A DNA stretch of 64,000 bases from CAZIKF01 sp964539825 (GCA_964539825.1 CAZIKF010000012.1:1-64000); one strand, 5' to 3'; shown: positions 27,170 through 35,875, numbered from the stretch's first letter. The notes: generated by a model not told the origin, from the letters alone. Numbers and translations are program-made.

Positions 27170-28356
27170 GAACTCACCGAACCTGTCTGAGCGTCACAGA
27201 GTTCTAAGGCGCGTTTTCGTGCCCAGTCATCTGCGTCAAGGACCGCCTCAAGATTGTGAAACTCACCTGGATTGAATCTATCCAAGACGGATTCTAATAA
27301 CCGTGGAATTCCTAGAAATTTAATCTGGTTGGATAGAAACGATGCCACAGCAACTTCGTTTGCGGCGTTAAGAACCGCGGGATACAATCCTCCGCGCTTT
27401 CCCGACTCATAGGCCAGGGTGAGACAGGGAAATCTCTTTAAATCCGGAGGCTCAAAGGTTAGGGAACCCAGGCTTGCAAAGTCCAGGGTTGAAACCTGTG
27501 GAAGATTTATTCTTGCGGGGTAGGAAAGGGCATAGGCTGTGGGGATTGTCATGTCAGGAACCCCAAGGTGAGCCAGGAATGAGCGGTCGTGGAATTCGAC
27601 CATGGAATGGATGATGCTCTGGGGATGCACGACGACCTCAATTTGATCAAAAGGAATCTCAAACAAATGGTAGGCCTCAATGACCTCCAGCCCTTTGTTC
27701 ATTAAAGTGGATGAGTCAATCGTAATTTTTGCTCCCATGTCCCAGTTTGGGTGTTGAAGCGCCTGTTGTGGAGTAATTGATTTCATGTCTTCGAAGGAGG
27801 TGGTTCGAAAGGTACCCCCTGAGGCCGTAAGGAGTATTCGTGACAGATGTTTTGGATTCTGCCCCTGGAGACATTGGAAGATGGCGCTATGCTCTGAATC
27901 CACAGGAATTAAGCAGCTGCCAGGATTCTTTTCGAGGGCTTCTTTTACAAGATGACCTCCGGCAACCAGTGTCTCCTTGTTGGCCAGGGCAACCGTGAGA
28001 CCAGTCTCCAGGGCTGCCAGGACGGGTAAAAGTCCAATATTTCCTACCATAGCTGCGAGGATCAGGTCACAATCAGTCGATTGGATCAGTTCTACAAGGG
28101 AATTCATGCCCTGGTATAGAAGATCATCAGGAAATTCTCCGCGGGAGTTTTCAAAGGCAGCGGAGTCCATCAGGTGAAGGAAGCCTGGAGAAAATTCTCT
28201 CTGAATCTCTAAAAGCTTCGAAGAAGAGGTATTGGCTGCCGCTCCTACCAGTTCAAATTTTCTTGGATTTGATCGGATGATGTTCAAGGCGCATGTGCCC
28301 ACAGACCCTGTAACTCCCAGGACAATGACTTTTCTTGGTGGTTCAGGCAAATTCAA
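27166..28356 (-). CDS. dxr: 1-deoxy-D-xylulose 5-phosphate reductoisomerase
   Basis: DXR converts DXP to MEP with NADPH. Of 396 residues, the N-terminal nucleotide-binding loop is VIVLGVTGSVGTCALNII. The catalytic part has ALANKETLVAGG, PVDSEHSAIFQCL, LTASGGTFR and NWDMGAKITIDSSTLMNKG, all conserved. I take a TTG start at 28356, preceded by CAGGAG at six bases; no better start exists upstream. The stop overlaps the ispF start. Confidence 0.97.
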   Translation of the reverse strand: MNLPEPPRKVIVLGVTGSVGTCALNIIRSNPRKFELVGAAANTSSSKLLEIQREFSPGFLHLMDSAAFENSRGEFPDDLLYQGMNSLVELIQSTDCDLILAAMVGNIGLLPVLAALETGLTVALANKETLVAGGHLVKEALEKNPGSCLIPVDSEHSAIFQCLQGQNPKHLSRILLTASGGTFRTTSFEDMKSITPQQALQHPNWDMGAKITIDSSTLMNKGLEVIEAYHLFEIPFDQIEVVVHPQSIIHSMVEFHDRSFLAHLGVPDMTIPTAYALSYPARINLPQVSTLDFASLGSLTFEPPDLKRFPCLTLAYESGKRGGLYPAVLNAANEVAVASFLSNQIKFLGIPRLLESVLDRFNPGEFHNLEAVLDADDWARKRALELCDAQTGSVSS

Positions 28357-28379
28357 AAGGTACTCCTGGTAAATAGCTC

Positions 28380-29234
28380 TTAGAAGGTCTCGACCGGCTG
28401 GACAAAGGGTAAGGTATTTCTCAGGGATTGTAGAGCATGGTCTCGCAACCGCACTGACGGGTAGATGCCGTAATATGCGAAACCACTCCCTGACATGGAA
28501 ACGTAATGGGCACCGGAATTCTCCAGTTTCTCCCGTACTACCAGCATTTCAGGCCAATTAGACTCTACAATGGGCTGCAGGTCGTTTCGTACCAGTTCGG
28601 ACAAGTTTTTTCCTCCCGTGGAGTGAAGATCTTGCTGAATCTCCTGTAGTGGGAAGTCTTTATGCTCAGAGGCCGGTATGGTATCAAATCTTGAATAGAC
28701 CTCAGCCGTACTGAGGTGAGTTTGAGTACCGGCAAGGAGAAGAGGCAGTGAGGGGAGCGGGGGAATCGGGCTGAGCACTTCGCCGCGGCCTTCAGCGTAG
28801 CACGGTTCGGATTCTAGAAAAAAAGGAACGTCTGAACCTAGACTGAGTGCAATTTCGCGCAAGTGCTCTATAGTAATTTCATCCAATTGGTCCACACTGA
28901 GAACTTTGAGAAGTTCAGCGGCGTTTGAGGACCCTCCCCCCAGGCCAGCGCCCATGGGAATTTTTTTCTCCAGGTGAATTCTTAGCGGTGGGGGATCTGA
29001 CTGATTCTTATAATAAGCATGATAGGCTTTGAGTAGAAGATTTTCCCCATCAACGGGAACTCCTGGCTGGCTACAGGTCAGCTTGAGCTGATCTGATTTA
29101 GCGATTAATAGCCGATCAAAGAGGGAAATTCGAATAAAAATCGTTTGGAGGGGATGGAATCCATCCTCCCTGAGCGGACCAACACTCAGCCCCAGGTTGA
29201 TTTTGCCGGAGCTGAGATAAGATCTCACATCCAA
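28380..29234 (-). CDS. ispE: 4-diphosphocytidyl-2-C-methyl-D-erythritol kinase
   Basis: IspE is the GHMP-family kinase that phosphorylates CDP-ME. At 284 residues it carries GKINLGLSVG near the N-terminus, the ATP loop PMGAGLGGGSSNAA, GSDVPFFL and the C-terminal MSGSGFAYYG. The start is the ATG at 29234, 12 nt after the CarD-like gene. It forms part of a tight MEP-pathway operon with dxr, ispF and dxs. Confidence 0.96.
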   Translation of the reverse strand: MDVRSYLSSGKINLGLSVGPLREDGFHPLQTIFIRISLFDRLLIAKSDQLKLTCSQPGVPVDGENLLLKAYHAYYKNQSDPPPLRIHLEKKIPMGAGLGGGSSNAAELLKVLSVDQLDEITIEHLREIALSLGSDVPFFLESEPCYAEGRGEVLSPIPPLPSLPLLLAGTQTHLSTAEVYSRFDTIPASEHKDFPLQEIQQDLHSTGGKNLSELVRNDLQPIVESNWPEMLVVREKLENSGAHYVSMSGSGFAYYGIYPSVRLRDHALQSLRNTLPFVQPVETF

Positions 29235-29246
29235 GTCTCGGGTAAA

Positions 29247-29741
29247 TTAATGTACGTTTACGTGGGAGAGTAGGATTTCCTTACTGCGTTCAGGTGAAAG
29301 TTTGCAGGTTGCCTCGATTTCCCCGACCAAAAGTTGTTCGGTTTTTTCAAAAAGAAGCTTATCCTTCAAACCCAATTCTCTTGAATCACCTTTGTGGCAA
29401 AGTGCCTTGTAAACCTTCGCGACTTCAAGAATATCGCCCCTGGCAATTCTTTCCATATATTCCTTGTGAATTCTATGGAAATTACTCCTGGGATCAGGTA
29501 CGTCTGTGAGGTTGGAAGATAAATAATCCAGAGCCTCATCAAGAGTTTCACGCTCTACAGGTTCCCGCACACCAACTTCGCCGAGCTTACCTACGGGTAT
29601 CATAACCGAGTCAAGATCATTGTTAGTGAAGTGAAAAACATAGTACTTCGTGGTTTCACCTAAGATGGCCATTTCTTTGATTTCTCTGAGCACCCCTTTT
29701 CCATGAGTGGGATGTACAACTACTGTTCCGATCCTTAGCAT
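29247..29741 (-). CDS. CarD/CdnL-like transcriptional regulator
   Basis: The 164-residue protein starts MLRIGTVVVHPTHGKGV, the usual beginning of the CarD N-terminal (RNA-polymerase-interacting, Tudor-like) domain, and continues KYYVFHFTNNDLDSVMIPV. The C-terminal 90 residues are helical, as in CarD/CdnL. These proteins bind the polymerase beta subunit and stabilise open promoter complexes. I chose the ATG at 29741 (GGGGGG upstream) over a TTG nine codons earlier. It leads the MEP operon, as CarD-like genes do in several bacteria. Confidence 0.88.
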   Translation of the reverse strand: MLRIGTVVVHPTHGKGVLREIKEMAILGETTKYYVFHFTNNDLDSVMIPVGKLGEVGVREPVERETLDEALDYLSSNLTDVPDPRSNFHRIHKEYMERIARGDILEVAKVYKALCHKGDSRELGLKDKLLFEKTEQLLVGEIEATCKLSPERSKEILLSHVNVH

Positions 29742-29791
29742 AATGTGGTTCCCCCCTTGCACTGCCAAGTAGCTAAAAAATTAGGACAATT

Positions 29792-29821
29792 AGTATAAGG
29801 GACAAGATATCCAAAAGTCAA
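29792..29821 (-). promoter_or_regulatory. Sigma-70-type promoter of the carD-ispE-dxr-ispF-dxs operon
   Basis: On the minus strand, TTGACT (29821-29816) and TATACT (29797-29792) are separated by 18 bases. The start would be near 29785, about 45 nt before the CarD-like ATG. The surrounding 200 bp are AT-rich and separate this operon from the divergent gene at 29977. Good match to the housekeeping consensus. Confidence 0.65.
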
Positions 29822-29976
29822 ATGAAAAATTACAAAACTAGTATTTATTTTGCTACATTTGTCCATCTTTGGAAAATAACCTCCACGAGTTGCATCTTGG
29901 GTCTTGATGAAATTCTTAAGTTTGAGGTAACGGGGCCTTTCGTTTCCCTGAATAGAAGGGTAGTATGGGCTAGTAA

Positions 29977-31245
29977 ATGAGTCTTGTCTGTCTCTTGACG
30001 CTGGAACATCTAAACCGTTCTTTCCCTCTTTCCGGAGGGGCTCTTCGGGTAGGCGGTCTGCGCTACTTATGCCAGAAGCTTGGGAATGAGACTATCATTC
30101 TTCGTCCTGAGTCGGATGTTCCCGCAGTTGAAGGCGAAAAGCTTTTCGCCAATGGAAACTTTCTTCCCATTCTGGAAGAAATTGCCCCAGATATTTTAAT
30201 TGTGGAGCAGTGGGCACTGCTGGATGGCTTACCCCAGCTTAACTTTCCGGTGATTTGTGATTTGCACGGTTCTCTATTCTGGGAGAATTGGTACAAGTCG
30301 TATCGCGATCCGGCACAGCTCATGGCAAAAGTTCATTGTCTCCATAATGCGGATTTCTTCTTTGTCCCCGGTGATAGGCAGTTATATTATTTTTTAGGCT
30401 GGGGGATGATGGCTGGTCTGCCCTGCGAAGAAGATCGAATCCTCAAGGTTCCGATGGTATTAGATCCTGGATGGTATGACCGCCAAGAGGTCCCAAACAG
30501 GGATTCATTGGTTGCTGGCGGAGGAAAATGGCCCTGGGTTCTGACTGACCATGAAGAGGAGCTGCATAAGTTCCTGGGTAGCCAGGGGTTGGCCCTGGAA
30601 TCATTTTATTATGACCCGCGCGTAAGTAGGGCCGGGGAAACAGGTGTAGGATTGAAGTCCCCAGGTTCGGAAGGGATTCCCCATCAATCAATCGTTAAGA
30701 CCTATTCAGAGGCCTTTGCGGCTCTTGACTTATATTGGTTTAACCGGGAAAGGGAGCTTGCGGTGACCACCCGTACGGTAGAATATCTATATTGCGGATT
30801 GCCTGTAATCTATTCTGAGGGGATGGAGCTTTCCAGTCTTTTGCGGTCGAAAAAAATGGGTATTGTAGTAGATAGCTGGAAAGATCTTCTGGGAATCTCA
30901 GACCTCAAGATGAAACTTGAAAAGGCGAGGGCCGGAGTTGAGAGTTGGATGCGTAAGAATGAATGGGAAAATCAGGCTCTAGAGGTACTCTCAAATTGCT
31001 TCCGTTCTCTTTCTAAGCGCAGGAAAGGGTCTTTTTCCATTGGATACCTGGAGTCTGAGGCTCGTGAGCTAAGAAAGCAGCTAAAGGTCGCTAATAAAAC
31101 CCTGGAACTGGTAGAGAATCGCAATGAGTTCCTCAGTGAGGAGCGGGGTTTTTACAGGGATTTGTGGGTCAGTGATACCCGTAAGGGCCTAAAAAATCTA
31201 GTGGGGTCCATGGATAAGGGAAAAGATGAAGGTGGCGAGGGATAG
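29977..31245 (+). CDS. GT-B-like glycosyltransferase candidate with C-terminal coiled coil
   Basis: The 422-residue protein begins like a GT-B family member (MSLVCLLTLEHLNRSFPLSGG, LRYLCQKLGN), with ILIVEQWALLDGL and VICDLHGSLFWENW in the acceptor half. The second half has RTVEYLYCGLPVIYSEG, resembling the donor-site EALACGxPV pattern of GT4-like enzymes but without the classical E-x7-E. About 345-400 is a coiled coil (ARELRKQLKVANKTLELVEN). The start ATG has only a weak ribosome binding site. It overlaps no neighbour and is followed 2 nt later by a secreted unknown. Glycosyltransferase is the best guess; substrate unknown. Confidence 0.6.
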   Translation: MSLVCLLTLEHLNRSFPLSGGALRVGGLRYLCQKLGNETIILRPESDVPAVEGEKLFANGNFLPILEEIAPDILIVEQWALLDGLPQLNFPVICDLHGSLFWENWYKSYRDPAQLMAKVHCLHNADFFFVPGDRQLYYFLGWGMMAGLPCEEDRILKVPMVLDPGWYDRQEVPNRDSLVAGGGKWPWVLTDHEEELHKFLGSQGLALESFYYDPRVSRAGETGVGLKSPGSEGIPHQSIVKTYSEAFAALDLYWFNRERELAVTTRTVEYLYCGLPVIYSEGMELSSLLRSKKMGIVVDSWKDLLGISDLKMKLEKARAGVESWMRKNEWENQALEVLSNCFRSLSKRRKGSFSIGYLESEARELRKQLKVANKTLELVENRNEFLSEERGFYRDLWVSDTRKGLKNLVGSMDKGKDEGGEG

Positions 31246-31247
31246 TA

Positions 31248-32564
31248 ATGGGTCTATTCATGAATCTAAAGTGTAAGTTGCAAGGTAGAGTTCTTTTTCA
31301 ATTACTGTTATTTCAGGCTTCATTCCTAATAAGGGCTGCCTCCTTCGAGGTGGAATTGTCTATTGGAAGGGAATTAATTGAATTGAGGAATCAATTCATC
31401 GGGCTTCTGGACCGGGGTCTTTCCTCTCAACCTCCTGCTACCGAGCAAAAGCGTACTTATATTAGAGAGCTGGAAAATAGCTTAAGAGATTCCTTCCGGG
31501 CCAGGGGTGGGTATGACCTGGGCGGAAGTATAAATTCTCTCCAATGGGGGTGGGTTAGCTCCTCAAACCGTTCCTGGCTGCTTCTTATTAAAGGGGAGTT
31601 TGAGCAAAATTCTATTAAGGAGGCTCTTGAGATCGGTGGTTGGACAGTTTCCGAGACTGAAAAAAACACTTACTCATTCCAGGGAATGTCTGTTTTTCTC
31701 AGTTCCTCCAGGTTGATTGTGTACTCCCGGCTTTCCCAGGATAAAGCGCTTAAGTACGCGGGTAGTTTTCAGAGCCCAAGGGGTTGGATTGATTTGAGAG
31801 TTTACAATGACCTCTTAAGGCAGTTGGAGAAGAGGGATCCCCGTCTACTTACCTTTCTTCAGCCCTTAAAGAGCCTGGGCACCTATTGTTCTGTTCAAGA
31901 GTGCCGTCTGGATGGCTCTATCCCCGCTCACAGCGTGAGTCTGGTATCCGGGGCTCTGACGAGTCTACGGGACTGGGTCATTGGAACCCTGAGGCATGCG
32001 TCTACTCCATCTACAGGCGGGTCTATGCTGGATTTTTGGCAGTTTGCTCGGGGGCCTCTGCTTTCCGGGTCTATTCTTTCGGTACTGGAAAAGGTGGAAG
32101 TGTTGTCCTCTGGGGGATCAGTTACTCTAAGGTTAGATCAGCCTGGCTCCCCAGAGAAACTCCTCTTGGAGACAATGCCCAGGTTCATTCTCGGCGTAGG
32201 TGCTCACCTTGGTGTGGCACTGGTTCAGAATCGAGAAAAGATTCAATCCTTTGTGAAAGCATTTGAAGGCGGCGCTGCCTTTGATAATTTTCCAAGAGTA
32301 GGCGGCGGGGAGTCCAAAAAGGGCCCGTGTCCCAATACACTCCGTCTGGCAAGGCGGGCTGTCGAGTTTTATCGAGCTGACTATGGTGGAAACAAGACAT
32401 TTGAAGAGATTAAACCGAAACTCTTCGAATTGGGATATTTACCCGTTGAGTTGAAATGTGAAGAGCGTGTAGTGATGGATCATCGGGTCTTTAAAACCGG
32501 GCGGGATGGTAAGTTGTATCCCGTTTCAAAAGTCAATCCTGTCCCTCCTGAGAAGGTCCAATAA
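31248..32564 (+). CDS. Exported protein of unknown function (438 aa)
   Basis: Not recognised. The N-terminus (MGLFMNLKCKLQGRVLFQLLLFQASFLIRAAS) looks like a signal peptide; an internal ATG at 31260 would also give one. The middle is alpha/beta with a weak repeated pattern (SWLLLIKGEFEQNSIKEAL). The last 80 residues, with CPNTLRLARRAVEFYRAD and FEELGYLP-like text, recall the periplasmic part of pseudopilin-like proteins, where a helix precedes a short Cys-containing region. It follows the glycosyltransferase-like gene by 2 nt, so the two probably share a transcript. Confidence 0.6.
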   Translation: MGLFMNLKCKLQGRVLFQLLLFQASFLIRAASFEVELSIGRELIELRNQFIGLLDRGLSSQPPATEQKRTYIRELENSLRDSFRARGGYDLGGSINSLQWGWVSSSNRSWLLLIKGEFEQNSIKEALEIGGWTVSETEKNTYSFQGMSVFLSSSRLIVYSRLSQDKALKYAGSFQSPRGWIDLRVYNDLLRQLEKRDPRLLTFLQPLKSLGTYCSVQECRLDGSIPAHSVSLVSGALTSLRDWVIGTLRHASTPSTGGSMLDFWQFARGPLLSGSILSVLEKVEVLSSGGSVTLRLDQPGSPEKLLLETMPRFILGVGAHLGVALVQNREKIQSFVKAFEGGAAFDNFPRVGGGESKKGPCPNTLRLARRAVEFYRADYGGNKTFEEIKPKLFELGYLPVELKCEERVVMDHRVFKTGRDGKLYPVSKVNPVPPEKVQ

Positions 32565-32582
32565 AATACTCCTAAATTCCGG

Positions 32583-32611
32583 TTGACATGGCTATAGAGG
32601 GCTGATACCAT
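32583..32611 (+). promoter_or_regulatory. Sigma-70-type promoter before rpmG / tRNA-Trp / secE
   Basis: A perfect TTGACA (32583-32588), a 17-base spacer and TACCAT (32606-32611) stand 43 bp upstream of rpmG. This is the natural start for the rpmG-tRNA-secE-nusG-ribosomal protein cluster. Confidence 0.65.
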
Positions 32612-32653
32612 GTCCCATCTGTTTTGACGCGTGTCGCGTGAAGGGTCCTGATT

Positions 32654-32803
32654 ATGCGTAAGCAAATAATTCTTGCATGTACTGAAACGGGTGATCGGAA
32701 CTATTCCACTACCAAGAACAAGAAAAACTCTCCTGAGCGCCTCGAAATTAAGAAGTACTGTAAAAGACTTCGGAGGCATACCCTCCATCGTGAGGTCAAG
32801 TAA
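32654..32803 (+). CDS. rpmG: Large ribosomal subunit protein bL33
   Basis: A 49-residue frame begins MRKQIILACTETGDRNYSTT and continues KNKKNSPERLEIKKYCKRLR, a clear L33. AAGGG precedes the ATG. It retains only some of the cysteines of zinc-binding L33 proteins (Cys 9 and Cys 36), so it looks like a C-minus form. It stands directly upstream of tRNA-Trp and secE, the order common to many bacteria. Confidence 0.95.
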   Translation: MRKQIILACTETGDRNYSTTKNKKNSPERLEIKKYCKRLRRHTLHREVK

Positions 32804-32828
32804 GGCTGACAGGTTTCATTGGTCTTGT

Positions 32829-32902
32829 AGGGCGGTAGCTCCAATGGTTAGAGCACTGGATTCCAAATCCAGGTGTTGGGTGTTCGAGTCACCCTCGCCC
32901 TG
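32829..32902 (+). tRNA. trnW: tRNA-Trp (anticodon CCA)
   Basis: The 74-nt sequence folds as a cloverleaf. The acceptor stem AGGGCGG pairs with TCGCCCT, the D stem is GCTC/GAGC, the anticodon stem CTGGA/TCCAG encloses TTCCAAA, and the T arm is GGGTG-TTCGAGT-CACCC. The anticodon is CCA and the discriminator base G. The 3' CCA is not encoded and must be added by the nucleotidyltransferase. Confidence 0.96.
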
Positions 32903-32922
32903 TTTACGAGAGAATAATTCTA

Positions 32923-33123
32923 ATGGGAAGTATTAAAGGATTTTTAGAAGAGGTCTGGAGAGAGGTTCATCCTACCCGTGGAAGGGTTGTGTGGCCTAGT
33001 TTAGACAAAGTAATTAAGTCTACATGGGTGGTCATTGTTATGAGTTTCATAACCGGTGTCTTCCTCTGGTTAGCAGACACAAGTTTTGGAAAGGTCGTCA
33101 CCGATATTTTGTTCGGCGACTGA
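32923..33123 (+). CDS. secE: Preprotein translocase subunit SecE
   Basis: This short (66 aa) SecE has the conserved VWPSLDKVIKSTWVV amphipathic helix and one transmembrane helix (VVIVMSFITGVFLWLAD). It clamps SecY in the SecYEG channel. nusG starts 20 nt downstream. Length matches the single-helix SecE of most bacteria. Confidence 0.95.
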   Translation: MGSIKGFLEEVWREVHPTRGRVVWPSLDKVIKSTWVVIVMSFITGVFLWLADTSFGKVVTDILFGD

Positions 33124-33143
33124 CATTGAAGGAGTCATTTAGA

Positions 33144-33692
33144 ATGATGGTTGATACTCATTCTGGGGAATGGTACCTCGTTCACACGAACGTGAGTACG
33201 GAAACCAAGGTTAAAGCTAATCTTGAGCACCGTGTAAAGGTGATGGGGATGCAGGATCAGGTTTTCGAGGTATTGGTCCCTGAGCAGGAAACCGAAGTAG
33301 AGACTCCCAAAGGAAAGAAAAAAACTGTCAAGAAGCAGATTTATCCTGGATACGTTCTTGTGCGGATGGATCTCAATGATCGAAGTTGGGCAGTGGTGAG
33401 AAATACACCTGGGATTACCGGCTTTGTGGGTCAGGCAAAGCACCCGACTCCTCTATCTGAAAAGGAAGTAGAATCCATCCTTCATCAAATGGGTGTTGGA
33501 AATGCCGCTCCTGTTACCTACGCAGCCTTTAAAATGGGGCAGAGTGTAAAGATCATGGATGGTCCCTTTGCAGATTTCATCGGAAATATAGAGGAAGTCA
33601 ATTTGGAAAAGAAAAAGCTAAGGGTCATGGTCCATATCTTTGGAAGGGAAACCCCTGTAGAACTAGGATTCGCAGAGGTTGAAGAGGTTTAG
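33144..33692 (+). CDS. nusG: Transcription termination/antitermination protein NusG
   Basis: The 182-residue protein has the NGN domain (EWYLVHTNVSTETKVKANLE, YPGYVLVRMDLND, PGITGFVG) and the C-terminal KOW domain (GQSVKIMDGPFADFIGNIEEV). The ATG at 33144, nine bases after GGAG, gives the usual length; a longer frame to 33024 overlaps secE. It binds RNA polymerase and Rho or S10. Confidence 0.96.
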   Translation: MMVDTHSGEWYLVHTNVSTETKVKANLEHRVKVMGMQDQVFEVLVPEQETEVETPKGKKKTVKKQIYPGYVLVRMDLNDRSWAVVRNTPGITGFVGQAKHPTPLSEKEVESILHQMGVGNAAPVTYAAFKMGQSVKIMDGPFADFIGNIEEVNLEKKKLRVMVHIFGRETPVELGFAEVEEV

Positions 33693-33709
33693 ACGGGAAG
33701 GGATAAGAA

Positions 33710-34135
33710 ATGGCTAAGGAAGTAATTGGACTAATCAAGCTGCAGGTGACCGCTGGGCAAGCAAATCCGGCACCTCCCGTAGGGCCGGCCCTTGGGTCCA
33801 AGGGTGTCAACATCATGCAGTTTTGTCAGCAGTTTAATGAGAAAACTAAAGATCAGATGGGGACAACTCTTCCAGTAGTTATCACGGTATACAGCGATAG
33901 AAGTTTCGAGTTTATCGTCAAATCACCTCCCGCGCCAGTGCTGTTGAAAAAGGCGGCTAAACTGGATAAGGGATCACCTAATTCCATCGAGACTAAAGTA
34001 GGTACGGTGACCAGGGCTCAGCTAGAAGAGATCGCGAAATTGAAAGAGAATGATTTGAATGCCTTTTCCCTGGATGCAGCTGTTTCAATGATTGCAGGTA
34101 CAGCAAGAAGTATGGGTATTGAGGTGGAGGGTTAG
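33710..34135 (+). CDS. rplK: Large ribosomal subunit protein uL11
   Basis: 141 residues, with the L11 signatures IKLQVTAGQANPAPPVGPALG and GVNIMQFCQQFNEKT in the N-terminal domain and the RNA-binding C-terminal domain (AGTARSMGIEVEG). It forms the GTPase-associated stalk base. rplA begins 1 nt after its stop. Confidence 0.98.
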   Translation: MAKEVIGLIKLQVTAGQANPAPPVGPALGSKGVNIMQFCQQFNEKTKDQMGTTLPVVITVYSDRSFEFIVKSPPAPVLLKKAAKLDKGSPNSIETKVGTVTRAQLEEIAKLKENDLNAFSLDAAVSMIAGTARSMGIEVEG

Positions 34136-34136
34136 C

Positions 34137-34868
34137 ATGGGAAGCAAGAGATCAAAAGCTTATCGCCAGGCTGTAGACCAGTATGAGCACAAGGCCCAGC
34201 ATGGGCTAAATGACGCCGTCGATCTGGTTAAGAAAGCCTCTTTCGCAAAATTCGATGAAACCATCAATCTTGATGTGGCCCTGGGGGTAGACCCCCGGCA
34301 TGCTGATCAGATGGTGCGTGGTACCGTAATACCTCCCCATGGTACCGGGAAAACCATACGCATTGTAGCCATTGTTTCCCCAGAAAAGGAAGAAGAGGCT
34401 AAAGAAGCCGGAGCCGATACGGTCGGAGGAGAGGATCTGGTGAATCAGATCTCCAAGGGCTGGCTGGACTTTGAAGTAGTCGTAACTACCCCGGATATGA
34501 TGCGCTTTGTAGGTAAGCTCGGAAAAATTCTGGGACCACGGGGTCTGATGCCCAATCCCAAGGTGGGGACAGTGACCCAAAACCTGGGATTTGCTATTAA
34601 GGAGCTACGCGCTGGACGTTTGGAATATCGTGTAGATAAGTATGGACTGGTCCACTTACCAGTAGGCAAGCGCTCCTTTAAGGAATCCCAGCTCGTGGAG
34701 AACATTGCTGTAGTCATGGAAGCCCTGATAAAGGCTAAGCCAGCTTCTTCTAAGGGGATTTATCTGAAGAGCGTTACATTATCCCCAACAATGGGACCGG
34801 GCGTCCGCGTGGAGACTTCCGCACTGCGAACAGAAGTAGACACCATACGAAGCTCTATGGGGGCTTGA
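34137..34868 (+). CDS. rplA: Large ribosomal subunit protein uL1
   Basis: 243 residues including FDETINLDVALGVDPRHADQ, VRGTVIPPHGTGK, KLGKILGPRGLMPNPKVGTV and ENIAVVMEALIKAKP, all standard L1 motifs. The ATG at 34137 is used; a frame open to 34092 lies in rplK. L1 binds 23S rRNA at the E-site stalk and often represses its own operon, but I saw no clear L1-binding structure in the short leader before rplK. Confidence 0.97.
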   Translation: MGSKRSKAYRQAVDQYEHKAQHGLNDAVDLVKKASFAKFDETINLDVALGVDPRHADQMVRGTVIPPHGTGKTIRIVAIVSPEKEEEAKEAGADTVGGEDLVNQISKGWLDFEVVVTTPDMMRFVGKLGKILGPRGLMPNPKVGTVTQNLGFAIKELRAGRLEYRVDKYGLVHLPVGKRSFKESQLVENIAVVMEALIKAKPASSKGIYLKSVTLSPTMGPGVRVETSALRTEVDTIRSSMGA

Positions 34869-34878
34869 GGAGACCAAG

Positions 34879-35409
34879 ATGAATCGCGAGCAAAAAAAGC
34901 AGGAGATTGAAGACTTCGGGGCTCTCTATCAGGGTGCTCCATTGCTGGTAGTGGCTCGAAATGAAGGTCTTGGTGCCCACGATGTAGTTAGCCTGCGAAG
35001 ATCTATTCGAAACAGCGGCGGAACGTTAAGGGTCTTTAAAAATACCCTGGCAAAAAAATCCCTCGGGGAAAACATAGATGAAAAATTAGAGAAGCTTCTC
35101 GTCGGACCGAACTCGTTTTTGTTCGGTGGTGAGAATTTTGTAGAAGATTTGAAAGGGTTAATTGAGTTTGCCAAGGATCATGAAGATTCCATTTCCATTC
35201 AAGGGGGAACTCTTGATGGAGAATTCTTGGATCCTGCCAAACTGAAGGTTATTTCTACCTTGCCAGGGAAAGATGAACTCAGGGCTCAATTACTAGGAAC
35301 TTTGCAAGCTCCTATGCGGGCACTGGTTACGGCTCTTTCAGGAAATATCACAAATCTGCTCAATGTCTTAAAAAGGGTTGAGGAAAATAAGCAAAACGCA
35401 TCTGAGTGA
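34879..35409 (+). CDS. rplJ: Large ribosomal subunit protein uL10
   Basis: 176 residues with VSLRRSIRNSGGTLRVFKNTLAKK and the C-terminal helix that docks L7/L12 dimers (LVTALSGNITNLLNVLKRVEE). Only 10 nt separate it from rplA, so the long L10 leader known from enteric bacteria is absent here. rplL follows 13 nt downstream. Confidence 0.96.
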   Translation: MNREQKKQEIEDFGALYQGAPLLVVARNEGLGAHDVVSLRRSIRNSGGTLRVFKNTLAKKSLGENIDEKLEKLLVGPNSFLFGGENFVEDLKGLIEFAKDHEDSISIQGGTLDGEFLDPAKLKVISTLPGKDELRAQLLGTLQAPMRALVTALSGNITNLLNVLKRVEENKQNASE

Positions 35410-35422
35410 AGAAAGGGTGATC

Positions 35423-35803
35423 ATGGAACAAGCACAGCTTATTCAAGCAATTGAAAGTATGACCGTATTAGAGCTTTCCGAATTGGTGAAGGCCTTAGAA
35501 GATAAGTTTGGTGTATCCGCAGCTGCTCCTATGGCAGTTGCTCCTGTTGCGGGTGTAGCCGTTGCGGGTGGAGCGGAAGTCGCTGAAGAAAAGACCGAGT
35601 TTGATGTAATTCTTAAGGATCCGGGATCCGCGAAGATTAAGATCATCAAAGCCGTGAGAGAGGCTACCGGCCTGGGACTGAAAGAAGCCAAGGAATTGGT
35701 TGAATCAGCTCCCAAAGCAGTTAAAGAGAAGCTAAGTAAAGACGAAGCCGAAAAACTTAAGGAAAAGCTCGAAGCCGATGGTGCCGTTGTTGAGCTTTCC
35801 TAG
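35423..35803 (+). CDS. rplL: Large ribosomal subunit protein bL12
   Basis: 126 residues. The N-terminal dimerisation region (SMTVLELSELVKALEDKFGVS), the Ala/Val/Gly hinge and the C-terminal domain (EKTEFDVILKDPGSAKIKII, GLGLKEAKELVESAPKAVKE) are all typical. The ATG at 35423 gives the standard start. An attenuator-like hairpin follows before rpoB. Confidence 0.97.
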   Translation: MEQAQLIQAIESMTVLELSELVKALEDKFGVSAAAPMAVAPVAGVAVAGGAEVAEEKTEFDVILKDPGSAKIKIIKAVREATGLGLKEAKELVESAPKAVKEKLSKDEAEKLKEKLEADGAVVELS

Positions 35804-35826
35804 TTTTCTGGATTCAAATTAAACAG

Positions 35827-35875
35827 CAAGACCCCTCCTTTCGGGAGAGGGTCTTGCGACGTTTTCTTATTTTAC
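35827..35875 (+). terminator. Attenuator/partial terminator between rplL and rpoB
   Basis: CAAGACCCCTCC pairs with GGAG and GGGTCTTG across a TTTC loop, giving about 12 bp with one bulged A (35827-35856). A T-rich stretch containing TTTTCTTATTTT follows (35862-35873). The position matches the partial terminator between rplL and rpoB in enteric bacteria, which lowers polymerase expression relative to L7/L12. Confidence 0.65.
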
